NCBI RefSeq assembly: GCF_029504575.1
Contig: NZ_JAQFII010000001.1
Location: forward strand, 124,001-188,000
DNA length: 64,000 bases
Origin: Streptomyces sp. SPB162
Lineage (GTDB): Bacteria; Actinomycetota; Actinomycetes; Streptomycetales; Streptomycetaceae
Reading direction: 5' to 3'
Below the pieces are notes generated by a model, which ran no database searches, was not told the DNA's origin, and worked only from the letters and a program-made list of their open reading frames with translations. Of the stretch, positions 31,091 to 39,354 are shown piece after piece. The translations under genes and the position numbers were made by a program. Position 1 is the first letter of the stretch; every line of letters starts with the position of its first letter.

Positions 31091-31912
31091 ATGGCGGATT
31101 CTCGGCCCACTTCGGCGTTTCATGTGACCAACATCGGCGTCACGCCCACGGATCGGCTGATCGGTGCGCTGGACGCGCAGGCCGACAGCGCGGGTGTGCG
31201 CAGGCTTCGGGCGTGGGCTCATGCGGCGGTGGCCGCGCGGCCCGGGGAACGGGTGGTGGACGTCGGCTCGGGCACCGGGTCGGAGACCCAGGTCCTCGCG
31301 GCGGCCGTCGGGCCGACCGGCGAAGTGCTCGGGGTCGAGCCGCACGACGGGCTGCGGGCGGCCGCGGAACTGCGGGCGGCCGCGGCCGGCAGCGCCGCCC
31401 GGTTCGTCGCGGGCGACGCGGTGGCGCTGCCGCTCGACGACGCCGGCACCGACGTCGTCTGGTGCGAGCGCGTCTTCCAGCACCTCGCCGAGCCCGCGAA
31501 GGCCGTCGGTGAGATCGTGCGCGTGCTGCGACCCGGCGGGCGCGTGGTGCTGCTCGACACGGACTGGGCGACGTCCCTGCTGTACCCCGGCGACCCCCAG
31601 GTCGTCGCCGCGCTGATGCGCCGCGCACTGAAGGCTGCCGCGAATCCGCACGCCGGGCGGCAACTCGTCGGCCTCCTGGCCACGGCGGGACTGGAGATCA
31701 CGGATGTCGGATCGCAGGCACTGATCCAGAGCAACACCGAAGTCAACTGGCAGCTCATCCGCATGCTCGGCGAGTCCGCGCTGCGCGAGGAGCTGATCTC
31801 CGAGCAGCAGCGGGACGCGCTGTACACCGACCTCACCTCCGCCGCCGACGAGGGCGCGCTGCACATGTCCGTGACCATGTTCGGAGTGGCCGCGAGGCGT
31901 CCTTCCGCCTGA
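31091..31912 (+). CDS. Class I SAM-dependent methyltransferase
   Basis: 273-residue methyltransferase. The SAM motif I VVDVGSGTGSETQVLA is near residue 57, the acidic motif follows in VLGVEPHDG, and CERVFQHLAEPAKAVGEIVRVLRPGG is the usual motif III/IV region, of the UbiE/Methyltransf_11 type. The substrate is unknown. It stands alone between the SRPBCC and DUF4236 genes. Confidence 0.82.
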   Translation: MADSRPTSAFHVTNIGVTPTDRLIGALDAQADSAGVRRLRAWAHAAVAARPGERVVDVGSGTGSETQVLAAAVGPTGEVLGVEPHDGLRAAAELRAAAAGSAARFVAGDAVALPLDDAGTDVVWCERVFQHLAEPAKAVGEIVRVLRPGGRVVLLDTDWATSLLYPGDPQVVAALMRRALKAAANPHAGRQLVGLLATAGLEITDVGSQALIQSNTEVNWQLIRMLGESALREELISEQQRDALYTDLTSAADEGALHMSVTMFGVAARRPSA

Positions 31913-32019
31913 TGCTCCGTCATCCGAAGTAGCCCACGGAATTTTCGGCACGCGGAGGTAGGACGGGGCCACTTGGGGCAGACGAGGCTCATCACGATCC
32001 ACCGATCGAGGAGGCTCAC

Positions 32020-32208
32020 ATGCCCATCACCTTCCGCAAGTCGTTCCACATCTTCCCCGGCGTCCGGCTCAACGTGAACCGCAAGTCCCTCTCCCTGACC
32101 GTCGGTTCGAAGGGCAGCCATCGCACCTGGTCGACCACCGGCAGAAGGACCACGTCCGCCGACCTCCCGGGTCCCTTCGGCTACCGCCACACCGACACCC
32201 GCGACTGA
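32020..32208 (+). CDS. DUF4236 small protein
   Basis: 62-residue protein matching the DUF4236 pattern: FRKSFHIFPGVRLNVNRKSL and SLTVGSKGSHRTWS, a short beta-hairpin motif in which aromatic and glycine residues are conserved. GAGGAGG lies 5 bases before the ATG. Its function is not established. Confidence 0.75.
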   Translation: MPITFRKSFHIFPGVRLNVNRKSLSLTVGSKGSHRTWSTTGRRTTSADLPGPFGYRHTDTRD

Positions 32209-32230
32209 GTCGGCGCACGGCCCGGCCGGC

Positions 32231-33187
32231 TCAGCAGGGCCGGCGGACGTATCCGCCGCTGCCCGCGGCGGACACGTCCTTGTCGCGCTGGACGATGCTC
32301 AGCCGACCGCCCCACTCGGCGCACGCCTTCGCCAGTCCCTGCGACGTGTACTCGATCACCAGCACCTCACTGCCGAAGGCCGCGGTGTACTCGGCGCACT
32401 CGTCGAGTGCGCCGCACTCCTCGGCAACGGCGAAGTCCAGGCCGTTGGACACGTGCGCCCGCGCCAGCTCGGCCGTGTTCTTCTGCCCGATGGCCAGGCC
32501 CCTTTCGTGGGCGTGCGCGGACAGCAGACGGATGAAGGCTTGCGCATCGTTCTCGGTCAGCAGCCCTTGGGACCGGGTGTAGCTGTCGAAGTTGTCCGGC
32601 TCGATCGCCTGGAAGCCCTTGGCCGCGCAGCCGTCGATCAGGCCGTTCACCTTCGCGGCCACCCGCTGCCGCTTGGCGGCGGTGCTCAGGTCGAGCAGTG
32701 CCTCGTTCCAGTCCCGGTCCATGACGATGGAGGTGTCGGCCTGCCGCAGCAGGAGATCGGCATCCCAGTCACCTTGGGCGCCGGGCTGGGCCTGGAAGGC
32801 GTTGACGTAGCAGATGTTGTAGAGCCCGGCCGCGGGGTCCGCTTCCCGGTCCCGGCTGACGACCTGGACACCGGTCGGCGGCGGGTAGGCGCCGCCGATC
32901 TGGTAGTCGAACCCGGCGTGCGCGGGCGGCAGCGTGACCGCGGCGCCGTGGGCGCGGGAATGGGCCGTCGAGTGGATGACCGAAGGGGCGTCGGTCGCCG
33001 CTGGGGGACCCGAGGTGCCACAGCCGGCCAGCAGAACAGCCGCCAGCGCGGCGGGACCGAAGCGGTGGAGGGTGCGGATGCGGGACGAACGGATTCGGGA
33101 CGGACCCACCCGTGGACTCCTCGTACTGGCGGGCACGTCCCCGCCTCGGATGCCGCGGGCGATCCTGGCGACTCGGTCCGGGCTCAT
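32231..33187 (-). CDS. Lipoprotein endo-alpha-1,4-polygalactosaminidase-like (GH114)
   Basis: 318 residues. A basic N-terminus and hydrophobic run lead to the lipobox LLAGC (Cys56), so the mature protein is membrane-anchored outside the cell. The mature part follows the GH114 TIM-barrel pattern: GLYNICYVNAFQAQPG, SIVMDRDWNEALLDL, AIEPDNFDSYTRSQG, GQKNTAELARAHVSNGLDFAVAEECG. GH114 enzymes cut galactosaminogalactan. The 55 residues before the lipobox are long; an in-frame GTG at 33109 would give a more usual signal peptide. Confidence 0.8.
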   Translation of the reverse strand: MSPDRVARIARGIRGGDVPASTRSPRVGPSRIRSSRIRTLHRFGPAALAAVLLAGCGTSGPPAATDAPSVIHSTAHSRAHGAAVTLPPAHAGFDYQIGGAYPPPTGVQVVSRDREADPAAGLYNICYVNAFQAQPGAQGDWDADLLLRQADTSIVMDRDWNEALLDLSTAAKRQRVAAKVNGLIDGCAAKGFQAIEPDNFDSYTRSQGLLTENDAQAFIRLLSAHAHERGLAIGQKNTAELARAHVSNGLDFAVAEECGALDECAEYTAAFGSEVLVIEYTSQGLAKACAEWGGRLSIVQRDKDVSAAGSGGYVRRPC

Positions 33188-33256
33188 GGCGAGATCGCCT
33201 ACCGGCTGGGCGTGCCTCTGACGTCGGAGTTCGACGTCCGCGTCCCCCGCAGGCTA

Positions 33257-33574
33257 TCAAGCGGCCGGGTCATGGACGACCGAACGACCGTCCGGCCAGG
33301 ACGCCTCGCGCCATGGCCGGACAGTCGGTCGGACAGTCGGTCGGACAGTCGGTGAGGAACGCCCCGTCCTGTCGGGGCCCGTGTACAGACACAGGTTCCC
33401 GTGCGGGCAGTCGGCCGCGTCTCCGGTCGCCGGGTGTCCCGTGACCCCGGCGACGGATGCGTTGTTGTTGTTCCCGGCCGCGGGCGCGGCGGCGTTCGCG
33501 GACCCGGTGACCGCCAGACCGGCGACGATCGCGAGCGTGCCGACCGCCGCCGCGGCTGCTGTGCGCGATGCCAT
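33257..33574 (-). CDS. Secreted protein with truncated inhibitor-I36-like start
   Basis: 105-residue secreted protein. A signal peptide spans about 1-27 (VAGLAVTGSANA), then comes an Asn-rich stretch and DCPHGNLCLYTGPDRTG, which resembles the opening of peptidase-inhibitor I36 domains. The rest of that domain is missing and is replaced by PTVRPTVRPTVRPW from a short DNA tandem repeat, then an unrelated tail. It is probably a truncated or frameshifted inhibitor gene. The ribosome site lies inside the base of a long hairpin. Confidence 0.5.
   Translation of the reverse strand: MASRTAAAAAVGTLAIVAGLAVTGSANAAAPAAGNNNNASVAGVTGHPATGDAADCPHGNLCLYTGPDRTGRSSPTVRPTVRPTVRPWREASWPDGRSVVHDPAA
33315..33354. 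repeat. Short tandem repeat within inhibitor-like gene
   Basis: About three copies of a CGGACAGTCGGT unit lie here, encoding PTVRPTVRPTVRP on the minus strand. Such repeats expand by slippage. Confidence 0.7.
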
Positions 33575-33578
33575 GGTT

Positions 33579-33653
33579 CCCCCTGCGAATCTGGTCGCGG
33601 CAAACGGGCCGACCCGAGGCCGGCCCGTTTGCCGCGACCAGATTCGCAGGGGG
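33579..33653. repeat. 33-bp perfect inverted repeat, 9-base loop
   Basis: Arms 33579-33611 and 33621-33653 are exact reverse complements. On the minus strand the hairpin ends 4 bases before the ATG at 33574, so the AGGGGG ribosome site is buried in the stem. Possible readings are a translational switch, a transposon remnant, or an assembly artefact. Confidence 0.8.
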
Positions 33654-33727
33654 TGGACGGGGGTGTCATTCCTTTCGATCACCGTCGAAAGGTGCAGGTG
33701 AGCCCGCGGGTCGGCGCACAGACGGAC

Positions 33728-33759
33728 GGCCCCTCCCAGGCCAGGACCTGGGAGGGGCC
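33728..33759 (-). terminator. Terminator after SLT-domain gene
   Basis: Perfect 13-bp stem, GGCCCCTCCCAGG with CCTGGGAGGGGCC, and a 6-base loop, 50 bases past the stop. Confidence 0.8.
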
Positions 33760-33809
33760 GAAGATGACCGGGGTGGACACGGTCTCGCCGATGGGGGCGG
33801 CGGAGTGGA

Positions 33810-34562
33810 TCAGTAAGCGGAGTTCACGTTGTCGATCGAGCCGTAGCGGTGGGCCGCGTAGTTGGCAGCGGCGGTGATGTTGGCGACCGGGTCGGTGAGG
33901 CTGTCCTTGGTGCCGGCGACGTGGTAGGTGTCGAAGGTCGGCTGGATGACCTGCAGGAGACCCTTGGACGGGATGCCGTTGATCGCGTTGATGTCCCAGT
34001 CGTTGACCGCGTTCGGGTTGCCGCTGGACTCACGGATGATGTTGCGGTGCAGGCCCTCGTAGCTGCCGGGAATGCCCTTGCTCTTCATGATGTCCAGCGA
34101 CTGGCGGATCCAGCCGTCCAGGTTGTTCGTGTACTTGGGGGCCGACACGGCCACGGGCTTTCGCACGGTCGAACGGTTCGCGGCCGGCTTGGCCGCGTGC
34201 TGCTTGGCCGCGACGGGTTTCGGTGCGGCAGCCTTGGCTGCGACCGGCTTGGCCTTCGCCTTCGCGGGCCCCTTGGTGAGGTCGTGCGTGGAGTCCTTCG
34301 CGGCGGCGGGCTTGCCGACGTAGGCCGGGTAGGACTGGGCGGTCACTCGCTGGCTGAGCCCCTGGACCTTCGTGCCGGACTGGCTGCCGGCGGTGACCTT
34401 CGCGACGTCGACGGCCGGAAGCGCGGAGGTGCTCTGGGTGGTGGTGCCGGCCAGCGCGAGGGCCGTGGTGCAGCCGGCGGCGGCGAGCGCCACAGCGGAG
34501 ACCTGGAGACGCTTGGTGGGACGGAAGGTGCGCAGGGCGGAGAGCTGAGTGCGTGCGGGCAT
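33810..34562 (-). CDS. Secreted lytic-transglycosylase (SLT) domain protein
   Basis: 250-residue secreted cell-wall enzyme. A signal segment lies at about 20-48, then a long Ala/Lys/Pro linker (about 85-140) that may thread the wall, then a C-terminal SLT lysozyme-like domain (about 145-250). The catalytic Glu is E178 in IIRESSGNPNAVN, followed by the GLLQVIQPTF block. This is the common streptomycete small SLT protein. It cleaves the peptidoglycan glycan strand. Confidence 0.83.
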   Translation of the reverse strand: MPARTQLSALRTFRPTKRLQVSAVALAAAGCTTALALAGTTTQSTSALPAVDVAKVTAGSQSGTKVQGLSQRVTAQSYPAYVGKPAAAKDSTHDLTKGPAKAKAKPVAAKAAAPKPVAAKQHAAKPAANRSTVRKPVAVSAPKYTNNLDGWIRQSLDIMKSKGIPGSYEGLHRNIIRESSGNPNAVNDWDINAINGIPSKGLLQVIQPTFDTYHVAGTKDSLTDPVANITAAANYAAHRYGSIDNVNSAY

Positions 34563-35024
34563 GCGGGATGTACCTCTTCCAGGCGGAATCAGGGGGACGG
34601 CCGGCCGTAGTGGCGGCGTATGGAGCAGGTGGCGGGCCCGTTCTCGCTGATGCGTCGGGAGGCCGCGGCGCTCATGTCGTTCTTACTCGACCCATGGTTA
34701 ACGCGGGCCGTCGGCGATGGCAAAGACCCCGCCTACTATCCGTCGTAGTATGCGAAGCCGAATGGCACCCGGCGGCGTGCGGCGCGGCCCGCGCAATCCG
34801 GCGAAATCGTCCACTAAGCAACTTCGGAAGTGACGTAGGTCCTGTGCCCGGGCTCACGCGATTCGGGCATTTCGCACCCCGAAAACCGGCCGCTTCACGA
34901 AAGGGCGGCCGTTGATCGCGCATCTCCTATTGCTTTGTCGCACCCCTACGGAATAACGCCCCCGGGCAGCAGTATGGGCACCGACGTGACCGTCGGTGCC
35001 CATACGTTCACCTGCCGCCGCAGC
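34563..35024. other. 462-bp region: leader of the SLT gene and end of the SDR gene
   Basis: Part of it must be the promoter and 5' leader of the SLT gene, read on the minus strand. Leaders of actinobacterial wall-hydrolase genes often hold a c-di-AMP (ydaO) riboswitch. I looked for its conserved blocks and did not see them. An AT-richer patch, TACTATCCGTCGTAGTA at 34735-34751, has TACTA/TAGTA arms and may be promoter or operator. The SDR terminator is listed separately. Confidence 0.4.
34972..35005 (-). terminator. Terminator after SDR gene
   Basis: Perfect 15-bp stem, GTATGGGCACCGACG with CGTCGGTGCCCATAC, and a TGAC loop, 19 bases past the SDR stop. Confidence 0.82.
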
Positions 35025-35738
35025 TCACCAGGGAAGGACGCCTTCCGCGTCGAAATAGCCGCCGGTGGGGCCGTCGGGGCCCAGCTGTGCCATGCGCACG
35101 ATGATCTCGGCGCCCTGTTCAACGCTCTGTATTCCGGTGTTCGCATTCAGGTCGGTCTCGGTGAAGCCGGGTTCCACGGCGTTGATCCGCATGTTCGGGA
35201 ACGCCTTCGCGTACTGCACCGTCACCATGTTGACCGCGGCCTTCGACGCCGGATAGGCCACGCCCGGGTAGGCGTACGTCGGGGTTTCCGGGGTGGTGAC
35301 CCGAGAAAGCGAGGCCAGGCCGCTGCTGACGTTGACCACAACGGGGGCGGCGGAACGCCGCAGCAACGGCAGAAACGCGTGGAGAACGCGCACCGTGCCG
35401 AAAACGTTCGTCTCGAATGTCGTCCGCATCACGTCCGCGGTCAGGCCCGCGGCATCGACCACGACGATTCCGTCGTCACGCATCTCCGCCTGAATGCCGG
35501 CGTTGTTGATCAGTACGTCCAATCCCCCGTCGGCCTCGACGGTTTTCGCCGCGGCTCGCACGGACGCGTCGTCGGTGACGTCGAGCTGGACCATGCGCGC
35601 TCCCAGCTGCTCGGCGGCCCGCCGGCCGCGTGCGGCGTCCCGGCTGCCGAGGTAGACGGTGTGTCCCGCGGCGATGAGCCGGCGGGCGGTCTCGAAGCCG
35701 AGACCCTTGTTCGCTCCGGTGATCAGTGTGGTCGTCAT
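35025..35738 (-). CDS. Short-chain dehydrogenase/reductase
   Basis: 237-residue classical SDR. The NADP(H) motif TGANKGLGFETARRL is at the N-terminus, the NNAG motif in LINNAGIQAE, and catalytic Ser in VNVSSGLA. The usual YxxxK appears as YPASK, within GVAYPASKAAVNM. The ATG at 35738 has GGAGG only one base away, and the in-frame GTG at 35756 has none, so the start is not certain. It diverges from an XRE/MmyB regulator with a palindromic operator in between. It probably reduces a small carbonyl compound. Confidence 0.83.
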   Translation of the reverse strand: MTTTLITGANKGLGFETARRLIAAGHTVYLGSRDAARGRRAAEQLGARMVQLDVTDDASVRAAAKTVEADGGLDVLINNAGIQAEMRDDGIVVVDAAGLTADVMRTTFETNVFGTVRVLHAFLPLLRRSAAPVVVNVSSGLASLSRVTTPETPTYAYPGVAYPASKAAVNMVTVQYAKAFPNMRINAVEPGFTETDLNANTGIQSVEQGAEIIVRMAQLGPDGPTGGYFDAEGVLPW

Positions 35739-35786
35739 GCCTCCACGCTGCGGCACAGCACACGGGTGGCACCAGGCCCGGATCTT

Positions 35787-35807
35787 CCTGGGACTGCCAG
35801 TACCAGG
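35787..35807. promoter_or_regulatory. Palindromic operator in SDR/XRE divergent promoter
   Basis: A 21-base site opens with CCTGGGACTG and closes with CAGTACCAGG around a central C. All pairs match except one symmetric position on each side. It lies midway between the divergent SDR and MmyB-type regulator genes, so the regulator is the likely binder. Confidence 0.65.
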
Positions 35808-35839
35808 TACATCCGAGCCGTCCGGTGCACAGTGGTGAC

Positions 35840-36670
35840 ATGGCGAGCGAGGAGTTCGGACGCACGGTGCGGCGCTGGCGCGATCGGGTCCGCCCGGAGG
35901 CCGCGGGTCTGCCGAGCGGTGGCCATCGCCGCGCTGTCGGTCTGCGCCGCGAGGAGCTCGCCCTGCTGGCCGGGATCTCGGTCGACTACGTCACCCGCCT
36001 CGAACAGGGCCGGGCGACCAACCCCTCGGAGCAGGTCGTCGAGGCCCTGGGACGGGCGCTGCGCCTGTCCGCGGACGAGCGCGAGCATCTGTTCCACGCC
36101 GCCGGACTGGTCCCGCCCGGACAGGGCACGGTGCCCGGCTACATCACGCCGAGCGTGCAGCGGATGCTCGACCGGCTGAACGGAACGCCGGTGGCGGTCT
36201 CCGACGCGGCGTGGACCCTGCTGTTGGCCAATCCTCTGTACGTGGCGCTGATGGGCGAGCGGCACGGCAACGAGCGCAACGCCGTGTGGCGCACCTTCCT
36301 CGGCCCGGCCGGACACGTCCGCCATACACCCCAGTCGCAGCGTACGCTCGAGATCGCGCAGGTCAGCGCGTTGCGTGCGACCGCGATCCGGTATCCGGCA
36401 GACCTGCGGGTACGGCGGCTGATCATGGAGCTGCGGGCGGGAAGCGAACGGTTCGCCGAGCTGTGGGACGGCGGAGCCGTCGGCCGGCACGAGGCCGGCC
36501 GCAAGACCATCGACCACCCGCTGGTGGGTGTCCTGACGCTCGACTGCGACATCCTCAGCGTCGCGGGCAGTGACCTCCGCATCATGATCTACACCGCCGA
36601 GCCCGGCACCCCGGACGCCGAACGCCTCGCCCTCCTCTCCGTACTCGGTATCCAAACGCTCACCGGGTAG
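35840..36670 (+). CDS. XRE-family regulator with MmyB-like ligand domain
   Basis: 276-residue regulator. The N-terminal HTH contains GLRREELALLAGISVDYVTRLEQGR (about 34-58), and the rest matches the MmyB-like ligand-binding domain (DAAWTLLLANPLYVALMGE, WRTFLGPAGHVRH, IDHPLVGVLTLDCDIL). In actinobacteria these often sit divergent from an SDR gene and are thought to regulate it. The ligand is unknown. The start is the ATG at 35840. Confidence 0.88.
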   Translation: MASEEFGRTVRRWRDRVRPEAAGLPSGGHRRAVGLRREELALLAGISVDYVTRLEQGRATNPSEQVVEALGRALRLSADEREHLFHAAGLVPPGQGTVPGYITPSVQRMLDRLNGTPVAVSDAAWTLLLANPLYVALMGERHGNERNAVWRTFLGPAGHVRHTPQSQRTLEIAQVSALRATAIRYPADLRVRRLIMELRAGSERFAELWDGGAVGRHEAGRKTIDHPLVGVLTLDCDILSVAGSDLRIMIYTAEPGTPDAERLALLSVLGIQTLTG

Positions 36671-36774
36671 CGGCCCGGGCGAGGGGTGGTCGGTCGGCGG
36701 ACCGGCGTTTTCGACGACCATGGTTCCGGGCGAACGGAGGACCTGCCCGGACGATCACCGGCACACTGGCCGAC

Positions 36775-37146
36775 ATGCCTGTCTCGCTGCACCACATCGT
36801 CATCGACGCCCACGACCTGCCCGCCCTGGCCCGGTTCTGGGCCGGGGTCCTGGGCTGGCGGATCCTTTCCGAACGGGAGCGGGAGGTCGTGATCGGCCCG
36901 GACGAAACCGCGCCGGTGGGTATCTGCTTCATGCCGGTGACGGACCGCAAGACCGTCAAGAACCGCCTGCATCTTGATCTGACATCCCCCGCGGAGGAAC
37001 GGGAGGCCGAGATCGAGCGCATCCTCGCGCTCGGTGCCCGCAGGGCGGACGTCGGGCAGAGCGGCAGTGAGTCATGGACCGTGCTGTCCGATCCGGAGGG
37101 AAACGAGTTCTGCGTGGTCCGTCCGAAGAAGACCCTCATCAGCTGA
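36775..37146 (+). CDS. VOC family protein
   Basis: 123-residue VOC module. It opens LHHIVIDAHDLPALARFWAG, the middle strand reads KNRLHLDLTSP, and it closes VLSDPEGNEFCVV. This is the glyoxalase-like group common in actinobacteria. Residues typical of metal binding (His in HHIVID, His in HLDLT, Glu in GNEFCVV) are in place. It converges on the hydrolase gene. The substrate is unknown. Confidence 0.8.
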   Translation: MPVSLHHIVIDAHDLPALARFWAGVLGWRILSEREREVVIGPDETAPVGICFMPVTDRKTVKNRLHLDLTSPAEEREAEIERILALGARRADVGQSGSESWTVLSDPEGNEFCVVRPKKTLIS

Positions 37147-37226
37147 GACCCGTTCGGGCAGACCATGGCCGGAGCCGGATGACGGGGCCGGGCAAGGAGG
37201 CCGTCACTCGATCGGCCGGACGGGTC

Positions 37227-38006
37227 CTACGTGCCCGGCTTCAGGTAGGCGTCGATCAGGGCGAACGTGGCTTCGGGCTGCTCGATCTGCGGCAGATGGC
37301 CCGCCTCGGGGATGATCTCGAGCCGTCCGTTGCCGAACGCCTCGGCGTACGCCGCGCCGTAGGCGGGGGTGACGATGCGGTCGCTCTCTCCCCACAGCAC
37401 GAGCGCCGGGACGTCGACACGCCCCAGGCGGCGGAGGAGTTTGGGGTCGTGCATGTAGGGGTTCCCCGCGAGTTCCCGCAGGGTGGCCTGGTTGGCCTCC
37501 CGCAGGGCGAGCTGCTCGGTGGGGATGTCGGCGGGATCGACGTAGTAACGGGCCGAGTCGTGCCAGGCGTACTCGGCCAGTCCGGCGGCGTCGAGGGCGA
37601 AGAAGTCGGTGATCGGCTCGGACTCGACGTGCACGCCGGCCGGGTCGATCAGGACGAGTCCGGTGATGAGGCCCGCGGTGTCCCGCACCGCCATGTCGGC
37701 GGCCGTCCAGCCGCCGAGCGAGGAGCCGATGACGAGTACGTCGCGCAGCTTGAGGTCCTGGAGAAGGTGCAGGTAGGCGAGGGCGAGGTCGTCGATACCG
37801 GTCAGCCATGCGGGGCGGGGAGCACCGTTCCAGCCCGGGTGGGTCGGTGTGATCGTGTGCAGGGTCTCGGCGAACCGTGCCGCGATTCCGGCGACGGTGG
37901 CCGGGCCTCCGCCGCCGTGCAGGATCAGGCAGGGCCGGCCGGAGCCGGCTTCGGTGAGGGTGAGGGACAGGTCGGAGTACACGTCAACCGTGCGGTTCGT
38001 TGGCAT
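37227..38006 (-). CDS. Alpha/beta-fold hydrolase under MarR-type control
   Basis: 259-residue alpha/beta hydrolase. The oxyanion segment is LILHGGGGP, the nucleophile elbow GSSLGGW has S96, the acid candidate is in LWGESDRIVTP, and the catalytic His is in PEAGHLPQIEQPE. It is divergent from a MarR regulator with a perfect AT palindrome in the 61-bp gap, so it is probably induced by a small molecule that the enzyme degrades. The substrate is unknown. Confidence 0.85.
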   Translation of the reverse strand: MPTNRTVDVYSDLSLTLTEAGSGRPCLILHGGGGPATVAGIAARFAETLHTITPTHPGWNGAPRPAWLTGIDDLALAYLHLLQDLKLRDVLVIGSSLGGWTAADMAVRDTAGLITGLVLIDPAGVHVESEPITDFFALDAAGLAEYAWHDSARYYVDPADIPTEQLALREANQATLRELAGNPYMHDPKLLRRLGRVDVPALVLWGESDRIVTPAYGAAYAEAFGNGRLEIIPEAGHLPQIEQPEATFALIDAYLKPGT

Positions 38007-38026
38007 GCCCCGACTCTAACTAAAGA

Positions 38027-38040
38027 TGTTTATATAAACA
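38027..38040. promoter_or_regulatory. Perfect 14-bp AT palindrome, MarR operator candidate
   Basis: TGTTTATATAAACA is fully self-complementary and sits in the only strongly AT-rich patch nearby, between the divergent hydrolase and MarR genes. MarR dimers bind such 14-18 bp inverted repeats. It probably overlaps both promoters. Confidence 0.7.
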
Positions 38041-38067
38041 AGCTTGGCCATGGACTAGGCTGGCTCC

Positions 38068-38487
38068 ATGCCCGATGAAGTGCAGGTCCTTGGAAGAGCG
38101 GTGAAGCAGGCCCAGTACAAGCAGCACCGGGCGCTCGAGAGCCGGCTCGCCGCGGCCGGAACCACCCTCGCGCAGTGGGACGCCCTCCGGGCCATCAGCC
38201 GCACACCCGGAGCCCCGGCCCGCGCGCTGGCGGGAGCCACGTTCCAGAGCGAGCAGGCGTTCGGGACCCTCGCCGGCAGGCTGACCGCCCTCGGACTCAT
38301 CGAGCGCAGGCCGGGCCGCGGCCGGCGCATCGAGCACTACCTCACCCCCGCCGGCGAGGAAACCCTGGCCACCGGACACCGGATCGCCGACCAAGTCCTC
38401 ACCACGTGCTACGCCGCCCTGTCCCTCGCCGACCGCACCACCCTGATCGAGCTCCTGGGGCGCATCGACATCGACCTCGACGCATAG
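38068..38487 (+). CDS. MarR-family transcriptional regulator
   Basis: 139-residue winged-helix protein. LAQWDALRAISRTPGAPARAL starts the HTH, TFQSEQAFGTLAGRLTALGL is the recognition region, IERRPGRGRRIEHYLTP is the wing, and helices at both ends form the dimer. It is divergent from the alpha/beta hydrolase gene and probably represses both genes through the operator at 38027-38040. Confidence 0.85.
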   Translation: MPDEVQVLGRAVKQAQYKQHRALESRLAAAGTTLAQWDALRAISRTPGAPARALAGATFQSEQAFGTLAGRLTALGLIERRPGRGRRIEHYLTPAGEETLATGHRIADQVLTTCYAALSLADRTTLIELLGRIDIDLDA

Positions 38488-38539
38488 GACGGGGCCGGGT
38501 GCGAGAGTGAGTCACCTCAGGGATAGCCTGAGCCTTATT

Positions 38540-38553
38540 CGAAAAGTCGTTCC
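38540..38553. promoter_or_regulatory. SOS-box-like site upstream of LexA homologue
   Basis: CGAAAAGTCGTTCC matches the actinobacterial LexA site CGAAC-N4-GTTCG at 8 of 10 defined bases, 70 bases before the gene start. Autoregulation is inferred. Confidence 0.5.
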
Positions 38554-38622
38554 CTTACCCGGTCTGTCCGGGTTACTGTGCTTCTCTCACCATGATCGCC
38601 AGCGAGGGAGGGCGCGCGGAGC

Positions 38623-39300
38623 ATGGACAGCCGCAAGTCTGCAGGACGCCCCGGCCGACCGCCGGGTGCGCCGGGCAACTACGACGGGCTCACCAGCCGT
38701 CAGGTCGACATCGTCGCCACCATCCGCGACTTCATCGACAGCACCGGCTACCCGCCGTCGATGCGGGAGATCGGCCAGGCCGTGGGCCTGTCGAGCACCT
38801 CCTCGGTCGCCCACCAGTTGATGGTGCTGGAGCGCAAGGGCGCCCTGCGCAGAGACCCTCACACACCGCGCGCCTACGTGCTGCCGGAGGACTCGCGCCC
38901 GGCGCAGCCGGCCGGCCGCACGACGACCACGCCCGTGCCGCTCATCGGCAGGATCGCGGCCGGCAGCCCGATCACCGCGCAGGAGGACGTCCAGGACGTG
39001 CTCGACCTGCCGCGGCTCCTGGTGGGCGAGGGGGAGCTGTTCGCCCTGGAGGTCGTCGGCGACTCCATGATCGGCGCGGCCATCGTCACCGGAGACTGGG
39101 TCACCGTCCGCCGGCAGAGCTCGGCCGCCAACGGCGACATCGTCGCCGCGATGATCGACGGCGAGGCCACCGTCAAGCGGTTCAAGCGCGACGCGACCGG
39201 ACACGCGTGGCTGCATCCCCACAACGACGCCTACTCCCCCATCGCCGGGGACGACGCGACGATCCTCGGCCGCGTGGTCGCCGTGATGCGCCGGATGTAG
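38623..39300 (+). CDS. lexA: LexA-family repressor
   Basis: 225-residue LexA with all working parts. The winged HTH has [20 protein letters not shown] at about 43-62. The self-cleavage site is A113-G114 in RIAAGSP, nucleophile S148 is in [10 protein letters not shown], and general base K185 is in EATVKRFKR. It is shorter at the N-terminus than the main Streptomyces LexA as I recall it, and it reads GDSMIG where that has GDSMIE. It also has a distinct [15 protein letters not shown] start, so it may be a second copy. No nrdR or other usual lexA neighbour is present. Confidence 0.85.
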   Translation: MDSRKSAGRPGRPPGAPGNYDGLTSRQVDIVATIRDFIDSTGYPPSMREIGQAVGLSSTSSVAHQLMVLERKGALRRDPHTPRAYVLPEDSRPAQPAGRTTTTPVPLIGRIAAGSPITAQEDVQDVLDLPRLLVGEGELFALEVVGDSMIGAAIVTGDWVTVRRQSSAANGDIVAAMIDGEATVKRFKRDATGHAWLHPHNDAYSPIAGDDATILGRVVAVMRRM

Positions 39301-39354
39301 CCTCCGCTCCGATGGACGGCGCGCGGTCGGATCCGGCCACCTGCCCCGATCCGC

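Noticed and set aside
34563..34930. Possible c-di-AMP (ydaO) riboswitch in the leader of the SLT-domain gene
   Set aside because: The leader is long enough and the gene type fits, but the conserved riboswitch blocks are not visible on the minus strand.
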